DNA of 64,000 nt from Cephalopachus bancanus. Taxonomy: Eukaryota; Chordata; Mammalia; Primates; Tarsiidae. The DNA lies in NCBI GenBank assembly GCA_027257055.1, contig JAPVLO010000008.1, positions 18,600,001 to 18,664,000 on the forward strand, given 5' to 3'. The translations under genes were made by a program, and so were the position numbers. Of this stretch, positions 58,440 through 64,000 are shown in pieces. The notes under the pieces were generated by a model. It was given only the letters and a program-made list of their open reading frames with translations. It was not told where the DNA came from and searched no databases. Positions within the stretch are counted from its first letter, which is position 1. Each line of letters begins with the position of its first letter.

Positions 58440-58740
58440 TCTGGATTTTAAGGCATTTATAATATGATCTCACCTTGTTTAACAGAAAAATTTCCACGAT
58501 TGCTCCCCAGCATGAAATCATTTCTCTCGTCTGACCACCTGCACACATTTAGTTTTCTTCTCATTTCTGTGTCTTAATTCAAATTCCTATTGCTTCCACC
58601 AAATTAATTTTTGTTGCTTTGCCTTTTTGTTTTTTCAAAACCATATCTCCCTTTTATTGACTAGCTCAAGTCTCACTTCTTTTGAGAGGATTTCCCAACC
58701 TGACAACATCTCCTTCATTATGTTTTACTAAGATCTTTTT
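58440..58740 (+). repeat. L2-like fragment
   Basis: CTCAAGTCTCACTTCTTTTG, then AGAGGATTTCCCAACCTGAC resemble the L2 3' half. Low confidence. 58750-59200 contains the unclassified dispersed-type repeat also noted near 8660. Confidence 0.45.
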
Positions 58741-60929
58741 GTTGAGTAGTTTTGGGGAAATCAGATAACTAAAGATGTTCCTGCCCTAGTGGGTGTTATA
58801 ATTTTGCCAGTGAAACAGATTATACCTCTAATAATTTGAGGTAGCACTGGCCAAGTGCCACATGGGTAGAACCCAGAATGGATGTTACTGGTGTTCAGCA
58901 GAGAGGTTAAATCTCAGTGCACAAGTCAGGAAGGGTCTTATAGAGAATATGGGACTTGGATCAGGTCTCAGAAAAGGGTGAGAGGCGAACAGAACAGGAA
59001 AGACTTTAATACAGAAGGAATTGAATGAAGAGAGTTAAACAACTAGGAATGTGATGAAAAGGGACAGGATTAGAGGGTCTTGTAGAAAAGTTGGTGTAGG
59101 TAGGTTACATTCTAATTGTAATAATCCTGGACAATCAGAGTGGCATTCTTGAAAGCAAGAGTCATATAATTTATACCTTTATACCCTTCACCTTGGACAG
59201 ATCTTTGCTCTGAATGCCTTTGTTTGACATGCATCAAGGGAACAGTTATTACATTTAACTGAATCTTTTCTTATAGACCAGAAAATTTAGATTTTGATTT
59301 TATAAGTTCTTATGTAATTCCTTCTAGAAAAGATTCCTTCTGGAAAGAAATAAGTTTCCCCTTCTGGGACCTGTCTGGGGATTGGATAAGACATAACTAG
59401 CTATAAAAAAGACAAATGAATTAACCACCCATCAAGCAGTAACTGGCACCAAGCATATCTTTGACAGAAACTGTCTTTTTGCTGTAGGAGTTACTTCTTG
59501 TTTTTTCACTCACAGTTATGCTTGAATGTGTTGTTAAACAAGTGCCAATTATATAAACCTACGTGTTAAAATGTGCATTCCTTGTATGTGTTTTATTCTT
59601 GTATTATAATGACAATGCACTCTCAATTGCATTATAATCCTCACATTATAATGACAATGCACATCTCAGTCAGATAGTACTGATGTTTAATTTGTTCTCT
59701 GGTGGTGGGAGTGAGTTTGCGACAAACTACATACTCTCTCCAGGCTTTTTTACATACAGCTCTAATACGGAATCTAAGATTAAGAATGAATCTGCAGTCT
59801 TGGAAGAGAGACCTTCATATTCATGACCTCTGAATGTCCTATTGTGTTCGTGTTTAAAGGAAGGTCTGTGGATCCTTATAGAGCACATACTGAGAATCAA
59901 GCCTGATTGCTTGTACCTTTGATGACCACGAAGAGGAGTTTATTTCCACCTAGTGGTGGTGATCCATGGAAAGCGAAAAAAGAAAGAAGCTGAAGGATGC
60001 CATGAGACTTTTCCTTGTAAATCATCCTTATACCCTGAGCAGAAAATGGCCTGGAGATACTTGGAAAGAAGACTGTCAGATCACTCAGCTAAGATGCCCT
60101 ACTATTTGTCAGAAGACAGGGCAGATGTGAGAGATTATCCTTTGTGACGTGCTTTAGTGAGACTCAGAATGCAAGCAGCAAGCCAACATTTTATAGTCAT
60201 TGAAATTAATACCAAAAGGGCCAAGGGAAGGTATCTGCCATAACTAAAGGGAGAAACCAAATAATTTATATCAGCAACTGAGCTTGGGTAAGAGATATTT
60301 TATTGGAAGTGATTTCAAAGCCCCAAAAGGAGAGGTCCCAGAGGGGAAATCCAGACTCTACCTACAGATCCAGAATGCCAGGGGAGGGCACCACATACCT
60401 CAGTACATCTCAGCCACTGGCCATTCCCATCAGCCTACACACCCTGCTGCAACAGCTCTCATTTCCTGAAGAGAAAATCTTCATTTGTCTTCAGTTCTCT
60501 GCCAGGTGACATTTCCATTGACTGCTCCTTTCACCTCATAGCTCCTCAAAGTAGTTTCCTGTTTCTACTTCCTCTATCCTCATTTCCGTTTGAAAGCTAT
60601 ACAATCAGCCCTTCTCCCCCACCATTCCCCTGAAATAGGTCTTCTTACGGTCACTTCCATTGTCAGAGCTGACGGCCAGCTGTCATTTCTCTGAATATAT
60701 AACCCATTAACAACAGCTGATGGGGTTGATTACCCCCTCCTTGATACACTGACTTTACTTGCCTTTCAAACACTTCTTTCTTGGTTCTCTTTTGTACCTC
60801 ATGACCTACTTCTTCTACTCTTTTGCTGGTTTTTCTTAATTTCCTGGCTTCTTCTTAGTCTGTACTCACTTGCTTAGTATTCTGGCTTTAAACACCATTT
60901 GCATGCCAACTAGCCCCAAATGTATACAT
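58741..60929. other. Non-coding, no recognised gene
   Basis: Contains the unclassified old repeat at about 58800-59100. A short tandem-like duplication lies at about 59608-59663 (TATAATGACAATGCACTCTC, then TATAATGACAATGCACATCT). No exon recognised. Confidence 0.45.
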
Positions 60930-61925
60930 CTATTCCGGGAACTTACCCCTGAACTAGAGATTTGTATTTCCAACTACCCACTCAATATTACCTTCTTGGA
61001 TAATTATTTAGCATTTGCATCACAACATGCCTAAAATTGATGTTTCCATCTCTTACTCCAGGCCTGATCCTTCCATTGTTTTTCCCATTCCAATAAATGG
61101 CCAACCATCCTCTCAAGTGCTTGGGCAAAATTTATTGCAGTCATTTTTGACTTCTCTCTTTCTTTTAGATCCTTTATCCAATCCACCAGTATATCCTGTC
61201 CTGTTTATATTTCAAACACATCCAGAATTCAGCATTTCTTTTTACAACAACTGCTACTTCCCTGGCATAAGCCCCCATCCTCTCTCCTCTGAATTATTTT
61301 ATTAGCCTCCTAACTGGGTTCTCTGCTTCTATCCTCTTCAACCTCCTCCTCCCACAGGAGGAATAGCAGTGGAATCAACCTGTTCTGTTAAAAAGAACCA
61401 AGATAATACCACTTCTTTGTATAAAACACTTTTTAAAAGATTCATTTTCACACTGAGCCAAAATTAAAAAGTCAAAATACTTACAGAAATATATATGACC
61501 CTAAATTATTCTGCTTCTGTGTAATTCTTTATATCTTAGTCCTCTACTTTCATCTTTTTCACTTAACTGCAAACATTCAGGCCTCCTTGCTATTCCTCGA
61601 ATACAGAGAGCATGTTCCTACCCCATGGCCTTTGCACATGCTGTCTGACCTGCCTGAAACAGCTTATCCCCCGTTAACAAATGTCCCCTCTCCTTCACAT
61701 CTTTCAGGTAGCTGCTGAAAGTTAACCTTACTTAAGATGCCTTCCTTGATCATATCGTACTGGCATATTTCTTTGTTTGGTACTGACATATTTTACATTT
61801 ATTTGTTTATTGTTTCTCTCATCATTGCATCTATTTTCTTCAGTATCTCCAGTCCTGAAGGAATGCTTAGTTTGTAGGAAGCATTTACTATATATTTGCT
61901 AAATACTGAAGAAAGGAATAAAATG
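60930..61925 (+). repeat. L2 LINE, long 3' part, plus strand
   Basis: About 1 kb of L2, recognisable from the ORF2 tail to the 3' end: TTTTTGACTTCTCTCTTTCT, then GGCCTCCTTGCTATTCCTC, CCATGGCCTTTGCACATGCT, GAAGCATTTACTATATATTT. The 96-codon ORF at 61015-61305 lies in this L2 and is not a host gene. Confidence 0.82.
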
Positions 61926-62709
61926 GGATCTAAATTTTGTGTGCCTATGGGTGAAAAAAAAAAAAAATAGAGTTGATATCATGGTTGTTCTCCAGTCTCC
62001 AGCCTAAGTCTGAGGCTCAAGGACTCAAGGAGAAACAAGGGTTGCAGGAAGAAGCTGAAAGATTATTTCCATCATAGGCTTTATGTGACACAGAATACTA
62101 GTAATACTGCCTAAATTCCCAGGTGATAGAATCATGCAGTATAATGGAAATGAGTATTTCTACAAATTCTGAGTAAAAGAAAAAAATGAAAGGAGCACAT
62201 AAACACTCAAAGACAAATGACGGTGGTGCCCAGAGGAGCAGAAGAATATTATGCTCAAGAAGTGTTGAGAAGATTTGTCTATATGATACCAAAAGGATTC
62301 TACTAGAGTAGTAGTAGTGTCAGTGAAGGGGACCAATTCATGGAAATGTATGAGACATCCAATGATCTCAGTAATATTTATGCATATATTTTGTATGTAG
62401 ACCCTGTGTCACCAAGAAGGGGGCAATAACCCATCAAAATTGGGGTACTGATTTTATTAGGCCCTAATTGCTACCCACAGACTGGTAAGATCCAAGGAAA
62501 ATTCTAGGTATAGGATTTATTTATAGCTTAATTTTTAGGATAGCTTTGAAACGGTTTCTTATTTTTAATTCAAAGAATTAAAATCTACTCTATGTACCTC
62601 TAGGTCTAACTGGAGTACATTTTAGAGCGGTGTATAAACATCAAAACCTTAAATTTAGGGGATGCTTTTTTCTGGCACCCAAGATTGGCTCACTGAAGTG
62701 AGAAAAAGT
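61926..62709. other. Non-coding, no recognised element
   Basis: Unique-looking. An A-run lies at about 61955-61968. Confidence 0.4.
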
Positions 62710-62960
62710 AGGCTGGGCATGATGGCTCATTCCTATAATCTCAGCTCTTTGGGAGGCTGAGGCAACATAGTGAGACCTCTTACCTACAAAAAATTAAAAA
62801 ATAGGTGAGCATGGTGATGCACGCTTGTAATCCCAGCTACTTGGGAGACAAGTAGGAGGATTGCTTGAGCCCAGGAGGTTGAGGCTGTGGTGAATCGTGA
62901 TCGTGCCACTATACTCCAGCCTGGGTAACAGAATGAGACCCTGTCAATAAATGAATAAAT
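62710..62960 (+). mobile_element. Old Alu (AluJ-like), plus strand, with internal deletion
   Basis: Starts AGGCTGGGCATGATGGCTCA and ends ACAGAATGAGACCCTGTCAA, followed by an AATA-repeat tail. The left arm lacks the stretch between GGAGGCTGAGG and CAACATAGTGAGACC. Confidence 0.9.
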
Positions 62961-63452
62961 AGGTAAATAAATTAATAGAGAGATAAGATAGTTTCTGGTA
63001 GAAAGAGCATGAACTTTGAAACAAGCAGACTAGAATTCACATCATGTCTCCATCTCTTATTGACTCTGTGGTTTTAGGCAAATTTTATAGCCTTTCTGAA
63101 AAAGTATTTGTTTCCTCAATGTTAAATGAGGTTAATAATCCTGCTGTTTTGTTTGAGGTGTACTTGGCAACAGTTTTTAAATATGTAATGAGCACTTGAT
63201 AAATGATAATTACTAATTACGGTAATTATATTATCATTTTTAAGTCTGAAATGTATGGCGATTAGAAATATACAAAAGTCAGAAACAGCCTCAGAAAGAC
63301 ACAAACAACCAGAGAACTTTCCAATTAAGCATCAATTTCTCAGTCATGTCATTTTAAAAATAATCTAATTTTTTTAATTTAAAATTTTTAAATGTGCAAT
63401 GAACACTTGATAAATGATAATAATTATGAGCCTCAGAATGAATTCCACTTGT
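62961..63452. other. Non-coding, no recognised element
   Basis: A repeated phrase, near GAGCACTTGATAAATGATAA at about 63190 and GAACACTTGATAAATGATAA at about 63402, hints at a local duplication. Some MIR-like sequence at about 63000-63130. Confidence 0.45.
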
Positions 63453-63884
63453 GGTTAGTTGACTAGTGACCCCCAGATTTCATTTCTACCTGGAACCTCA
63501 GAACGTGTCCTTATTTGAAAAGAGTCTTTGTGGATGCAGTTAGTTAAGATGAGATCATACTGAATTAGGATGGGTCCTAAGTCCAATGACTGGTGTCCCT
63601 ATAAGAAGAGGAGAAGACACACAGAGCAGAGGCCATGTGGAGACAGAGTCATAGAATGAAGTGATGCGGCTACAAGCCAGGAACACCAAGAATTGCCAGG
63701 AGAAAACAGAAACTAAAAAGAGATAAGGAAGGATACTTTCCTAGAACTTTCAGAGGGAGATAAGTCTTGCTGACACCTTGATTTGGGACTTCCAGACTCC
63801 ACAACTGTGAGAGAATAAATTTCTCTCGTCGAAGTCACCAAGTCTGTGGTAATTTGTTATGGCCGCCCTAGGAAACTAATGCAC
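63453..63884 (+). repeat. MaLR/ERVL-type LTR
   Basis: Contains GACTGGTGTCCCTATAAGAA, then GGCCATGTGGAGACAGAGTC, the poly(A) signal AATAAA at 63814-63819 and the end TTGTTATGGCCGCCCTAGGA. These are remembered features of old MaLR/MLT-type LTRs. No internal sequence follows, so it is a solo LTR. Confidence 0.7.
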
Positions 63885-64000
63885 CCCTCTATATCCTATC
63901 CGGGATTTTATGAGTGTTGACAGGATTTCCTCTCTAGTAGTGAGTATTATTTTTTCCTGCTCTTCAGTTCCTTTTCATTTTCACAAAGCTTTTCTCCCTG

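Noticed and set aside
61015..61305. 96-codon plus-strand ORF
   Set aside because: It lies within an L2 repeat and has no splice context.

Overview
The window is nuclear DNA from a primate. It is AT-rich, packed with interspersed repeats, and contains spliced exons with canonical AG/GT boundaries. The Alu family points away from both anthropoids and lemurs or lorises. The younger copies lack two bases in the 5' block (GGCTCAGCCTGTAATCC), carry CTACAATAAATCAAAAA in the mid region, and end ACTCCAACTCAAAA. They lack the right-arm changes typical of strepsirrhine Alus. A tarsier is my best guess, from recalled Alu consensus features rather than a search.

The only host gene I can support is ITPRID1 (CCDC129, ITPR-interacting domain containing 1), on the minus strand. 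Five internal coding exons lie, in transcript order, at 51984-52035, 49926-50012, 47341-47543, 32978-33540 and 27848-27905. Their phases join perfectly and all are open. They encode the conserved KRAP/TESPA1-type IP3-receptor-interacting segment and the part just after it. The first exons should lie above 52035 or outside the window. The large 3' coding exon must lie below position 1 or elsewhere, because no suitable ORF is present.

Layout. 1-5753: a minus-strand, near-full-length, dead L1 with (CA)n tracts near its 5' end, next to the 3' end of another L1. 5754-13560: mostly unique sequence with an old Alu, MIRs and an L2. 13560-19405: a very old antisense L1 broken up by a younger L1 and three Alus with clear target-site duplications (TSDs). 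19406-27847: old L1, MIRs, a young-looking Alu inside a MIR, and a compound TCTA/TCTG microsatellite. 27848-52035: the ITPRID1 exons. The 13.8-kb intron between 33540 and 47341 holds a complete but decayed class I (gammaretrovirus-like) provirus at 35054-43996. It is antisense to the gene, has two ~450-bp LTRs differing at about 12% of positions, a tRNA-Gly-like primer site, one long open gag frame, broken pro-pol and env, and a 5'-truncated Alu inside pol. A second LTR-like stretch with a triplicated primer-site-like unit follows at 45.1-45.7 kb. 52036-64000: MIRs, an L1 3' end with a twin-priming inversion, a long L2, an old Alu and a MaLR-type LTR.

I found no microbial genes, CRISPR arrays, operons or RNA genes. 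The window reads as an ordinary primate intronic and flanking region. Its interest lies in its retroelement history rather than in a new molecular system.
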